Shown here piece after piece: positions 22,309-33,991 of a DNA stretch of 64,000 nucleotides (positions are counted from its first letter, which is position 1; every line of letters begins with the position of its first letter). The notes under the pieces were generated by a model. It made no database searches. It saw only the letters and a program-made list of their open reading frames with translations, and had not been told where the DNA came from. The stretch is from Jaltomata sinuosa (Eukaryota; Streptophyta; Magnoliopsida; Solanales; Solanaceae): contig QJPP01003126.1 of the NCBI GenBank assembly GCA_003996215.1, positions 1 through 64,000 of the forward strand, given 5' to 3'. A program made the translations under genes and the position numbers.

Positions 22309-24006
22309 TGATGTGCCGGGATTCTACGGCATATTTGACACCTTTAACTAAGAATACTCGCGAGTTTTCAAGTAACCCTTGTGGTTTTTGATGTTTTATG
22401 TTATATTTGCAGGAAATTGAGACAAAGATAGAAGAGGAAGGAAATATGATCAAAGAGCTCCACTGGATAGGAGTGGTGGCTAGCATGACTCGCCACCACA
22501 CACTTGGTGGGCCGTCACCCAGGCCACCAAGTCTGGCAGCAACACTGGATAAGAGTGGTGGCTGGCATGACTGGCCACCACACACTTGGTGGGCCGTCAC
22601 CCAGGCCACCAAGTCTGGCAGCAACACTGGATAGGAGTGGTGGCTGGCATGACTGGCCACCACACACTTGGTGGGCCGTCACACAGGCCACCAAGTCTGG
22701 CAGCAATACCGGATAGGAGTGGTGGCTGGCATGACTGGCCACCACACACTTGATGGGCCGTCACCCAGGCCACCAAGTCTGGCAGCAACATTGGATAAGA
22801 GTGGTGGCTGGCATGACTGGCCACCACATACTTGGTGGGCCGTCACCCAGGCCACCAATTCTGGCAGCAACACTGGATAGGATTGGTGGCTGGCATGACT
22901 GGCCACCACACACTTGGTGGGCCATCATCCAGGCCACCAAGATGAAGCAAAGGCAGCATACCCACTGGATAGTGGCGACGGTCCGTCAAGTGGGCCACCA
23001 AATACAAAGCGGGATTCCAAAAATTCTATTTTTGGACTTTATTTCCTGGACTACTATAAATACCCTGTGTTAGGGTTATTTTATTTATTATTACCTAATA
23101 TTTCTAGAGACTATTTTTGAGCGACTTTTTGAGAGTAAAACACGACACAAACTCGTTTTCTTCCTCTTCTTCCATTGTTCTTGGGATTTTCACCATTGGT
23201 GCTGGGATTCTACGAAGTTCAAAGTAAAGTATTAATTTTCTATTGTAAGAATTCCTTCTTCTCATATGAATACTAGTATTACTTTACTTCGCTTTTCTAG
23301 CATGAGTGGCTAAACTTCTCACAACTAGGGTTGTGGGATCCATGTCAAGAGTCACAATGTAGATTCCGGGTAGCGTTGGGTAAAATTTATATGTTGTCAC
23401 ATGGTTAATCATTTGTTATTTACGTTTTCTAATGGTTGAAAACATTAGAACATACTTAGGTTTGATTTGTTTAAACAAAGAGATTAAAACAGGGAAATTT
23501 GATTAACTACGAGGATTCGAGACTACCAACTCTCGTCTTATGATTAATGTTGTAACTAGATTAATCTACTCGATGTTTAGGATTGAAATAAGAAAGTTCA
23601 CCTTTTCAAGTTTGAGAGAATTGAAAAGGAAATTCCCTCTATTTGGTTGAGAAATGTTTAGATGATACCATTAATTCAATCACATCGTGATATGCATATA
23701 GAAAGAACCCGGTTAAGCTTTGAGTCGAAATTGTTATGACGCCATGGTGAACATTTCCCTAGTTCATTCTCATATTGATTAATACTCGTTGAAACTCGCA
23801 ATTAGTTACTTGCATTGTTCAAATATTGATCACAGAAACCCCCCCCCTCCCAATTTACCAGAAACTATTGATTACTAGTCAACTAATTCACTAACGATTT
23901 AATTTGCACCTTATTCCCTGTGGGATCGACCCCAACCTTTGTTGGGTTTTATATTTGACGACGACCGCTTACGCTTCATAATTGGAGTTGTAATTTGGGC
24001 GTATCA
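22309..24006 (+). repeat. 3' LTR of element E
   Basis: Starts TGATGTGCCGGG, ends GCGTATCA. Contains six copies of the 82-bp unit, a TATA box at 23055-23062 and a C-run broken by T near 23839-23850. Apart from copy number it matches the 5' LTR closely along its length. Confidence 0.92.
22465..22940 (+). repeat. Tandem array of the 82-bp unit, six copies, in the 3' LTR of E
   Basis: Unit starts at 22465, 22547, 22629, 22711, 22793 and 22875, every spacing exactly 82. It lacks the 161-bp dimer seen in the 5' LTR. Array length is 476 against 716 bp, which accounts for the LTR length difference of 237 bp. Confidence 0.95.
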
Positions 24007-24470
24007 ACAGGGCACTAGACTACCCATAAACTGTACATATACATAACCTGGTTGAAATATAAGCTAGACCTCTGGCTCTTCAGCTCCAAGAAGAATGGAG
24101 CTTACCAAAATGGTTAAACTCTGCAGCTCTTACCGAAGAGGCCTGTTTGGGTTTCTGTCTTGACCTGCAGGTATGAATGCAGCCCCCCAGGCAATGGGTA
24201 CGTCAGTACAAAAATAAAGCACTGGAATGTAAGGTAGAAACATAATAGTAAGTTGCATGCAGTAAATCTGAACATGATATAATATGAAACATGTAAACTG
24301 TAATCGGTAAGACTCGTTAAGCTCTTTTCTCCTTCATTATTTTCAGAATACAACATGTGCCTTAACTCACACCTCAATTCACTCTTTATAACATACACTG
24401 AACTACAATAGCACCTCGGTGCACCATATATATAATATCCTCAATTTGGCAGTAGCGCCTAGGTGCACAT

Positions 24471-25262
24471 TGTAACACCCCAAAACTTCCAAACCTAGAC
24501 TCAACTCAGAAAAACCAGAAAATAAAATTTTCCAAGTCCCACCCGAAACCACGTATCATTTCAATGGACCGTGGAATAGTCCACGAGCCATGGAATGCCT
24601 CCGTGGAACTCAGACAGAGACCAGCCAAGTTGGACTCAAGACCAAGAGTCAAAACTATGGACCGTGGAATAATTCACAAGTCATGGATCTCATTCGTGGA
24701 ACTCAGACCTGAGACCCAACTATCCCTATGAAACAACGACCCATTTCCATGAACTATGGAATGATCCACGTGTCATGGAATGGTCTCGTGGGACTCAGAC
24801 CTGAGGTTCATCCATCCCTCAGGAACCATGATAGGGTTTCACAAACCGTGGATGGTTCCAAGGGTCGTGAACCCAAGAAGTAGAACTCAGATTCGAAGCT
24901 AGACAAAAAGGCCAGGAACCACGACAGGGTTCCACGAGCCGTGGAAGCTTCCATGAGTCGTGAAACCCATCGGTGGAACCTGAGTCGCGAATTTCAGCAA
25001 TTTTCTTTTAAAATTTCACAGGGGTATTCCAGACCTTTCCTACCTATTTTAAGGCCTAAGGTATGTTGTTTTCCTTAGTATAAGCCTAGTAAATTAATCA
25101 AAAACTACCTAAATCACCTATTCTCAAAAATCATCAGACACTTAGAAAGAAAAGGATAAAAGAGGTGACAGTTTCTCTCAAGAACAAGCAAAACGTTCCT
25201 TCAAGCTCAGTCCTAAAATCCAAGGATTTTAAATCAAAGTTAGTTCTTTTAAACATACTAAA
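24471..25262 (+). repeat. Fragment of a B-type LTR inside LTR A'
   Basis: Starts TGTAACACCCC and follows LTR B: the CCGTGG/CCACGG-rich stretch (24545-25000) and then ACAGGGGTATTCCAGA (compare CCAGGGGTATTTTAG at 7696). After about 25262 the sequence returns to A-type LTR. The right edge is approximate. The right half of the LTR is missing, so it is truncated rather than a solo LTR. Confidence 0.6.
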
Positions 25263-27496
25263 TGCAAATCACAAAGTATAACTGCCTGAAGTGTATCCAG
25301 GTCTAGATCAATAATCAAAACCTTGTAGTATGTGCCTAAAATTGAATTGCATCTAAAACAGTGGTAGTAGTCTCAAACCCCACATAAAGGGTGCTTGGAG
25401 TGTATCAGGGTCTAAATCAGTGATCAAAGTCTCAACAACCATTATAACGGGTGCCTGATGTGTATCCATGTCTAAATACAAAGTGAAAACATGTCTAGCA
25501 CTACGGCATGGCCGAGCCTAGAATTAGTGTGAAAATCAGTGACAAAAACATTATAATATCTTCTTTATCTGAAGAAGATCCATAAAATTAGTTCTGAATT
25601 TCTTTTATAATCATTTTACCAAAATTGGGTCCTCGGGGCCATGCAAAGTTTAGAAAATCTGTTATAGTAGGCCCAAAGACAAAATAGTACTGAAATATGC
25701 AGAATATCCTTTGCATGAATGATATGCTCGCAAACAATAGATTAGCCCAACAGCTCACAAATAACCTACCGGCCCTACACAGGTACCATCAGCTCTACAA
25801 CACAGATATCCAGCCTAAAGTAATATCACGATGTTCGGGACTCACAGACATTCTAAAATATCTCACCATCTATGGTCTAGAGGCATATGCAAAAGCCACA
25901 CGGGGCCATAAGGGTAATATTACAATACTATAATGAGTACTACAAATGATGTAAGAAAAAAATAGATAGAAGAGACGGACAAGGTCTAGGGGTACCAACT
26001 TAGAATAACCAACCCAAGGATACTAATTAATGCAGTTATAGCCTATATACGCAAAGTCAAGTATGTAGAAGACCATAACCCTACTTGTCATCCGATGACT
26101 AGCTTCTAGAATGGCGTCATCCAAGATTGAACAACGCCGGGATGTCCCAAATTACGAACCCACTTTCAACACAGTATTCTAAGTATCAAAATGAATCCAA
26201 AGATACCCATAATGCTAGAAACATAGCCGAGTCAAAATCTGGGTCACAAGTGGGCCTGTGGGCCCCAAAATCTGAAGCCAGAAATGAAAATACCATGGTA
26301 TTTCTCACGTTCCCGAGAGAATATGCTAAAAAATTGAGCGGTTTTGCACCATTATAAGGGCTCAAAACAGCCCAAGAATTGAGAAATTAAAGAAGGGATT
26401 AATTAAAGAAAACAAAAATTTAAAGGGGAACTTACCTGATTTAGAAGTCAATAATCGAACAAGGATCAACAACATAATAACCTCCAAGCTATTGGGATGA
26501 ACTAGGGGTAATATGGAGGTTTTTGGAGCTATTTTAATGGAGGAAATGTGTTGGGGAAATATTGGAATGATGGGGAAAAGAGAAGGTTGCCAGCTCTTTT
26601 AAGCTGCCACGCTTAGGCGCAAGGGCGCCCACGCAGCGCGTAGGCGCGCAGACGCCATGGCACCACGGAGTGCAGGGGTGCTGGTGCTACGGCGGTGGCA
26701 TAGGCGCAGGGGTGCTAGCAAGTCGAGGCAGGTGGTCATGCAAGTGTGGCACCCAGCCGCAGGCGCGGCCTATTCGCATGACCTGGTGCCGTACCAGCAG
26801 GCAACAACAACAACAACATGCCAAGACAGATTTTTCAAGTGGTAGGCCCCTAGGAACACATTCGGGGTCCTACGAACACAAACAACTGAGCTATATAACT
26901 AGAAATGGCATTCTAGATCCAACGAAATCGACAAAAGTTCCATCAGAGGTTGATTTAATGAAAAGTGGACCCCGTGCCTAAAATCAACCTTTAGGCCAAC
27001 TATTCCAAAGTGGAAGCTAAGGGCCGAAATCAATTCTGGAAGCCTCTAGACCCGAACCAATGGTCCCTCTAGCCTAAACTCGACATTCTGGAGCTAACAG
27101 TGCTGATGGAATTTCCATCCGAGACCGTCTTCTCTGAATGTTGACCAAAGTCAACCATACAAGCCTAACTGGCTTGAAAACACAAAATGAGAGAGAATTC
27201 CAAGCTAAAAAACTCTCAGATTCCGACCAAAGGTCCAACTAAACTAAAGTCCATGCTCCGGAGCTAACAGAACTGTCAAAATTTGATTTCGAGCATGATT
27301 ACCATGAACGTTGACTGAAGTCAATGATATCCTAAGTTAAGGCTCTAAAATAGGGAAACAACCATAAAGACAAAATAGATAGCCCGAGCACCGAAATACC
27401 GGTCTCAACAAGCCATAAATGACTTGGGGCCACTACAGGCAAGATCTAACAATACAAAAAAGGCAAAAATATGAGAATTATCGAAAGGGTCATTAA

Positions 27497-29290
27497 AATT
27501 AAAATATTAATAAAGTATAAAACTCTTATAAAATAAATGCGTTCATAAGTATATCGTAACTAAAGAATTTTTTATAAATAGTTACGACATTTTAGAAAGA
27601 AACTAAAAATATATCTTTATCAAATTCAAATTGAATGTTCCTTAACACGCACGGTGTTAAGATAAAACACTCAAACTTAGTCTTGTAAGCCTTCGAGACC
27701 AGACGAAGGACAATCTTAAGTGCCTGGGGTGTTACATTTCTCCCTCCTTAGGAACATTCATCCTCGAATGTAAAATAGAATGCATGAGTAGGGCTAGGTA
27801 CTTCTCAAATTTCTGGCAGAACATCAACTATACACCAGACTATACCACCTTGACAACTACTCAAAAACATGCAACATGCCCCACAAATCCACTGCAATTA
27901 ACAATAACTAATCGAGCCCTACCCAACTATCAATCACAATCTCATAACAAGAACTGAAAGTTACCTTAACGCAAGCAACTCCATCCTTGGACATGTGATA
28001 ATGTCCTAAATCGAATTGTCCACAAGGTCTCTTGAGGTCTAAAAAATATGAATCTCTATCATGCAATTTCGATAATGCAACTCTTAGATGAGACTCTACA
28101 AGATTATATGAAAGATAAAAGAATGATAATCAATTCTAAATTCCTTGTAGCCTCCTAATTATAAGTGTAGACTTTACTATACATGACTTGTAGACTTTCT
28201 AATATACGATATTAATATGATACCAAGTTTATCACGCTCTAAACATAGAGAGGAGCGATCGCACCTGATGTTTCACTTGACCGAGTGAACCGACTAAAAC
28301 TAAACCAAACAATACAAGTTGGTTGTCAAGGACAAACCAAATCAAAAGAAAGGAAATGAAAAACTTTAAATATAACAAAATATAATATAAGATCATTCAT
28401 GTCACATTCTAAAAATAACAACTAAAAACAAGGACAACATAGCCACAACCAACTTACAAATCCACAATAGATTTCGACAAGTGTCTAAGATAAAAATCTC
28501 TAACACCTAGTCCGAACAGGACCTCGATATATTCGGCAAAAGAAAACTACAAACTCAGCAACTCAGGAAAGAATGGAGCATACCAATTATCAGCTAAACT
28601 CGACCACACGATAAACATCCCTGTATACCTGATAATCTACAAGCATGACTATAGTAAACCTAGGTAATAGGGATGTCCATACTAAATAATGTACCGAGTA
28701 TGTAAGATGACAGAATAATAGAAAGATCACAACCCAAAACTGAAACCACTATTCGACTATCTTAATCTACACATAATCAACAGTTTATTGAAATTACACT
28801 ACCTTGATACTCTGTATCCACTTTCCCTACTCCTAACTCAAATCACACATCTGACAAGCGATTTATTCATCAAAAAATAACTTACCCAGGCCCTCATAAT
28901 CTCGGCAAGTGCCAACTACAATCATATGATAATGAATATAATATAACACAATGCAATCAAAATAGAACAAATTACAGTCTCAAATAAATTTACCTGCCCC
29001 TACCTTAGATTAACCTATCATAGAAACTACAACATGAATAACATGTTGTCGTTAACTTGCAACCACTTCCACTTGCTCCTAACTTATATTATATCACCAT
29101 ATGTCGTATTCTGATCCTATACCCTAGGGAAAACTGACACTTGATATCATTATTCAATCGAGCATACCCATAATATGGCATAAAATATAAGCGTACCTCT
29201 AGACATGAGCATAAAATATAATACAAAAGCATTTGAAGCATAAGATAATCATGAGAAAAAAGTCTTATAAAAAGAAATATTTTTCATATA
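27497..29290 (-). mobile_element. Remnant C: minus-strand gypsy element with a collapsed interior
   Basis: On the minus strand: LTR piece (29290 to 28229), degraded initiator tRNA-Met primer site TGGTATCA (28225-28218), about 470 bp of interior, polypurine tract AGGAGGGAGAAA (27747-27736), then the start of the other LTR, TGTAACACCCC (27735), continuing to about 27497. RT, RNase H and integrase are absent; the interior keeps the tail word CATTCGAGGATGAATG. Either most of the coding region was deleted, or this is a non-autonomous derivative. The right edge of the LTR is uncertain. Confidence 0.6.
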
Positions 29291-30240
29291 TATTAATACT
29301 AAAATCCATGGACCGATGTGAAGGTCAAGTAATGAAAAGTGAATGGTAAATGGAGGGAATAGAAATGAAGGGAAAATGAAATTTTATTTTTGCTTTTAAA
29401 AAAAGCATTTGTACCACATTGGTGGTGGAAAGTAAATTTCAAGTGTTTATATTGAGAAACACTTCATCATGGTATTAAAGGGGTTGAGAAGAAGACAAGC
29501 CTTGCACCGTTGTTGGCTCGGCTCGGCTTTGGCTTTGGCTTTGTCAAAGATCGATCGAGAGATTATCTTTTTGGATAAAGTTTATTTAGCCAAAATTCTA
29601 ACCCATAATATTTCTCCATGTGCAAGCCACACTTCGTCATGTGCGAAATGCACATGAATTGCACGTCAAAATGATGCGTCCTTTTTGACTCATTATTTTG
29701 TGATATGCGATGAGGCATAAGACACGCACAATGCCTTGTGCGTTTCGCACCTCCATCGCACATCACGGCCAGTTCTGGAAGCATCACTGGATGATTGTGC
29801 AATGGGACGTGCGATGCAAACTTCCTCTTATGCATTTCGTACATCTTCCCATCGTATCTGAAATAGTGCAACTTTTTTGAACCTTTGCTTCCTTTCTGAA
29901 GTAGTGCTTTTGACTATAAATATCTGATTCTTCCTCATATATGAAGCACAAATTTAAGTACTATTTTAGTACGAAAAACACAAGTATACTTGTACATTTC
30001 TTCTAAAATTCAAGTATGACTTACTATCATTGAGTAGTTCGCTGTTTAACAGAGTTTGAGGTACCGCTATTCTATTGATGTTAATCATTCTATCTTGGGA
30101 GGATATATTCCATTAACCTCGAGTGTTTGAGGGGAACACTTTCCTTAAGGACACAGTGTGTATTCAGTGGGATTGTTTTCTTCTTCATCTCTTTTTCTTA
30201 TTTTAAATACAGATTTTATCTATCACCCAAATAACAATAA
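29291..30240. repeat. Unresolved repeat, possibly a copia-type LTR
   Basis: No coding motifs. It contains a run of GGCTTTG repeats (29520-29545), TGCG/CGCA palindromic words (29700-29830), a TATA-like CTATAAATA (29914-29922) and ends AATAACA just before the truncated LTR of F. The end word and layout recall Ty1/copia LTRs, but I find no primer site and no target duplication, so this is tentative. Confidence 0.3.
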
Positions 30241-31265
30241 CACCCCTAAAACATCCAAAAAGTGGTTTTTTAACTTGGTTTAAGTTGGGGGCAAGGTTGG
30301 AAATGAATATGTTTCTTATGGGGCAGCCTATGGACGACCTAAAACACTATATAAGGAGTACTTAGCCACATTTACACACATATTTTGAAGAAGACATGAA
30401 TTGGAGAGCAAAGGAGACATCAAGGAGCTCAAACTAGGGTTCTTTGTTCTTTAACTTTTCTTTCTTGTAGTTTAACTTTATGATCTCATCTATGGAGATT
30501 TGTTGTATGAATATGAGTGTATAAACACCCTCTTTCTAGGGTTGCGGATACAACATGATTGCTTAATTATGGTTCTATGGTTGGTTTGTACGTTTATCAT
30601 GTCATGTGACTGTTCTTGCATTCTTGTTGTACTATTCTAAAGCGTCATAAACTTTACGATAAATCTAAGTCTCGAAATGAATTGACCATAGGAGTGGAGG
30701 GACAGAATGAAGAATGTAAGGAATGTGGATCATGTATTTAATTGGTAGATATCAATTGTAAAGGATGATTTGTGGTTAGGATAGAAATATACCTAAACGC
30801 CCCACGTGGTTAATGAAATGGGAAGATAGTTTAATGCATCCGAATTAAAGACTCACATCCCCACTCAACGATGTAGTTGTGAGATTAGTTTGGGTAGATG
30901 ACTTAGAGGATGACCATTCCCAAGTTGTAATATCAACCCCGTAGATCAACAATCACAATAAACACCAACACCGGCTAGAAACCATAGTTATGCATGAATG
31001 TAAAGTAAATGCCTCAATGGTGGATCTCTCCATATATTGTTTACAATCCAAATTCCATATCGTTGTTATTTATAGTATTTATTTTACAAAATCAAAACTC
31101 AAATTCTTCTTGGTTATAAATCGCACTTGTTTAAATTCAAATAGTCATAATTAAGTTTCATCATTTGCTAAACACCAAGTCCCTGTGGGATCAATATTCG
31201 GCTTACAAGAGCCACTTTATTACTTGCATGACCATGTACACTTGCGTGTGTGCTTGAAAGCAACA
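30241..31265 (+). repeat. 5' LTR of F, left part missing
   Basis: Aligns with 36273-37292 of the 3' LTR; about 550 bp of the left side are absent. TATA box TATATAA at 30348-30354. Between about 30505 and 31055 it is nearly identical to the 3' LTR, but clearly diverged on both sides of that tract. Confidence 0.85.
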
Positions 31266-31271
31266 TGTTTT

Positions 31272-31289
31272 TGGTTTTGTTGTCGAGGA
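31272..31289 (+). other. Degraded primer-binding site of F (tRNA-Asp type)
   Basis: TGGTTTTGTTGTCGAGGA keeps 12 of 18 positions of the perfect site in E and G. Five of the six differences are C-to-T or G-to-A, as expected from deamination of methylated cytosines; the other is G-to-T. Confidence 0.65.
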
Positions 31290-31589
31290 CTTGAATATTA
31301 GAAACCTTCTAATTTTTAATTTTACTATTTTATTTGATAAAGCGCTAACAACTTGGTCTTAGCTACTGAATTTGCAGGTACAGGTTTGAATATTGAGCAA
31401 GCTTTCAAGGGAGAGGGAATTGGTTGAACCACATTCCAAACCTGAGCGATGCTTGCACCAATTGAGAAGAGAAGCAACACTTCTCTATCTTATCCCGCAA
31501 GTCCAATAAACTAAGACTATTCATGTAGTCATGGGTGATGAACAACCAACCTGCAAGATAGTGTACGAAGTGGCAATCCACTCGCAACT

Positions 31590-33058
31590 AATATGACCTC
31601 ATGTATTCATAAGCTGGCCGCAGAAGGCCGATTTAAGATGAAACAGAACATGGTGCAATTGTTGCACTCAAACGTATAGTTTAATGGCTTGTCACATGAG
31701 GATCCCCAGGTCCATCTTTAGAATTTTTTGGAGACAAGTGACACATTCATTTTCGTGGGAGTCTCCATAGACTACGTGATGCTCACACTTTTCCCATTCT
31801 CACTTTTGGGAGAAGCAAAGAAATGGTTGAAGGCAGAACCTTCAAACTCAATAACAACTTGGGATGACTTAGCAAAGAAGTTCCTAATTTGATTTTTTTC
31901 CATTAGGCAAAACTACAAAGTTGAGGAGCGAGATTCTAAGTTTCAAGCAGAAGCCAGATGAAAATCTCTATCATGCATGGGAGATAATCAAGTCTCTTCT
32001 TAGAGATTGTCCACATCACCAACAAACTAATGAGGTACTAGATTATACTTTTGTTGTAGGTCTTGACCATAATACAAAAAATTTGCTAAATTCAGCGGTA
32101 GGTGGTTAGGCTTTGGAAAAAAACCTATGATGAGTTGTATACTCTCCTCAACCATATTGCACAAGCTAATCCAGAGTGACATGGTGATATGTCAAGAAAT
32201 ATGGTGAAGAAGTCTGTAGGTATGCTCGAGGTAGATAGTGTCACAGCCTTGGCTGCACAGTTGACCACTTTTCAGAACCAGGTGATGAGTCAGTTCAACA
32301 ATTTGAGTGTGGCTCAACCTCAGGCTCTGGTTAATGCATTGCAGCAGGTTCAGAGATGATGTCAAACTTACTGTTTTAGTGGTCATTTGGTAGACTTGTA
32401 TGGAGCAAATCCAGAGTCAGTAAATTTTATGGGAAATGCACAAAAAGGTAATCAAAACTATAGGAATGCTTACAACTACAACTGGCAGAGCTAACCCAAC
32501 TACTCTTGCAGTAATAATCAGGACCAATCTCAGCAGTTTCAACAGCATCAAGGTATGCAGACTAACACTCAAGCCAATAATATAGAAGAGATGTTGACAA
32601 AGATTTTGGCAATTCAAGAACAAATGGATGTAGAGATCAAAAATCAGCAATTGGCTCAAAAGAATCTAGAGATACATATGCGTTAGTTAGCTCAGCCATA
32701 AAATGCAAGACCTTAAGAGGGTTTGCCTAGTGATACAGAATCTCCAAAGAAAGTTATGGCAATTACATTGAGGACTGGTAGAGATTTGGGTGATGCACCT
32801 CCAAAGAAAAATCATAAGGTATAAGCAAAATTGGTCACACCCGAGCAAACAGAAAAGCAAGTTGAGTCCCAAAAAGCTAACACAAAGGAGAAGTCTGAGT
32901 ACCCTAATGAATAGCCAGTTGAGCAACCTCAAAACAAACCACCACCACCTTTCCCTCAAAAGCTTAAGAAGGCAAAAGAAGATGCTTGTTTTAAGAAGTT
33001 CTTTGACACATTCAAAGAACTTCATATTAACCTTCCTCTTATAGATGTTTTGTAGGGA
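31590..33058 (+). pseudogene. gag of Athila-like element F, decayed
   Basis: Capsid-type gag domain about 31760-32110, with LFPFSLLGEAKKWL, SITTWDDLAKKFL, LRSEI.SFKQKPDENLYHAWE, LLRDCPHHQQTNEVL and NSAVGG. After a frame change, NYNW, a Gln-rich stretch (32510-32600) and a coiled-coil-like segment lead to LPSDTESPKKVMAITLRTGR (32725-32785), the conserved end of this gag. A Pro-rich linker (PPPPFPQKLKKAKED) follows. Stops are frequent, several at positions suiting Gln or Trp codons. The start codon is not clear. Confidence 0.78.
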
Positions 33059-33855
33059 ATGCCAAAGTATACTAAGTACTTGAAGGATGTGGTGATAGAT
33101 AAAAGAAGGCTTGGTGATATTGAGACTGTAGCACTTACTGATAAGTGCAGTTATGTGGTCATGAGCAAGCTGCCCAAAAAGCTCAGGGACACTTGGAGTT
33201 TCACCCTCCCCATACAAATTGGTGAAAGTTATGTGGTTCAAGCTTTGAGTGATTTGGGGGCAAGCATCAACTTGATGCCCATCTCAGTTGCAATACTCTT
33301 GGTTTTGGAAAGCCAAGGTCCTCCTCAGTTATTCTACAGATGGCGGATAGAACTAGAGTGGTCCCCAAAGGAATTATTGAGGATGTTCTCATTAAGGTTG
33401 GTAAGTTCATTATTTCTGATGACTTTATTGTTCTTGATTATGATGCAGAAAACATGGTACCAATTATATTGGGACAACCATTCTTCGCAACTGGTGGAGC
33501 ATTAATAGATGTGAGAGAGGGCACACACAAGATGAGATTGAATGCTGAAGAGGTATTATTCAAAGTGTACAAAGCACTGAACACACCCTCACACTACAAA
33601 TATTTATGTATGATCACAGTGATGGAAGTGGATGAGCGTAGGGAGGAAAAATGTGAACCTCCAATTGCCTCTTTGGACTCTCTCAGGGAGTTGCCCGGCT
33701 TGATAAATAAGCCTAAACCTGAAAAACATGAATGGAATCCTGAGAAGATAGGTGTAAGAAAGGCTACAGACTCTGATTATGAGCACATGAGAGAGCAGAA
33801 AAGAAGGAGAAGATGGACCTCGAGTGGAAGGAAGAGGATGAGATATTGTGGATGA
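33059..33855 (+). pseudogene. Aspartic protease of element F
   Basis: First frame (33059-33300) runs from MPKYTKYLKDVV to the active-site block ALSDLGASINLMPIS. A frameshift near 33320 moves to the frame at 33340-33855, with ADRTRVVPKGIIEDVLIKVGKF and the C-terminal strand VPIILGQPFFATGGALIDV. A charged tail with Lys/Arg runs follows. The order and motifs match the protease of E. Nothing resembling RT follows the stop. Confidence 0.82.
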
Positions 33856-33870
33856 TGGTTGTGATGTGAG

Positions 33871-33991
33871 TCATGCCGCGATAATAAATCAGGCACTGCT
33901 TGGGAGGCAACCCAAGTTAAGATAGCATTTTTATTTTTTTAAATTTTTCTTTAGTATCATTTTTGGTTTGGTTTTTGTTTTGTGTTTACAG
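33871..33991 (+). promoter_or_regulatory. Conserved hairpin block and acceptor-like tract of F
   Basis: TCATGCC at 33871, then AAATCAGGC, then a hairpin with stem CTTGGG (33899-33904) and CCCAAG (33911-33916) around AGGCAA. A T-rich stretch ends in GTTTACAG (AG at 33990-33991), resembling a plant 3' splice site. The same block with few changes is in G at 57412-57510. Confidence 0.6.

Larger units (their letters stand above)
16233..24006 (+). mobile_element. Athila-like non-autonomous LTR retrotransposon E (complete, 7.77 kb)
   Basis: Two LTRs (1,935 and 1,698 bp) begin TGATGTG and end GTATCA. Flanks are ACAGT on the left (16228-16232) and ACAGG on the right (24007-24011), a 5-bp target duplication with one mismatch. 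The interior has a perfect tRNA-Asp type primer site, gag, protease, a long noncoding tail and a polypurine tract. There is no reverse transcriptase, RNase H or integrase, so mobility would need proteins from another element. The LTR length difference is almost all tandem-repeat copy number. Sequence otherwise differs mostly by scattered transitions, so the insertion is fairly young relative to its surroundings. Confidence 0.92.
15935..27496 (-). repeat. LTR A' (relative of LTR A), split by two insertions
   Basis: Three blocks, 15935-16232, 24007-24470 and about 25263-27496, align in order and orientation with LTR A at 3324-6080: start TGTCACGCCCC, the GGCCATGCAAAGTTTAGAAA block (about 25638-25660, against 4867-4890), and end ACTTGGGGCCACTACA followed by GGGTCATTA. 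Element E lies between the first and second blocks, and a B-type LTR fragment between the second and third. I see no linked interior, so it is a solo or orphan LTR, or the 3' LTR of a rearranged element with 27497-29290. A GC-rich patch lies at 26590-26800. Confidence 0.68.

Noticed and set aside
26657..26981. Possible small genes in the GC-rich part of LTR A'
   Set aside because: Short, no motifs, on the strand opposite to the LTR, and composition is explained by the GC-rich repeat words.
32687..33241. 184-codon minus-strand ORF in element F
   Set aside because: Opposite to gag-protease coding with clear motifs; its Leu/Phe/Cys-rich product has no known pattern.
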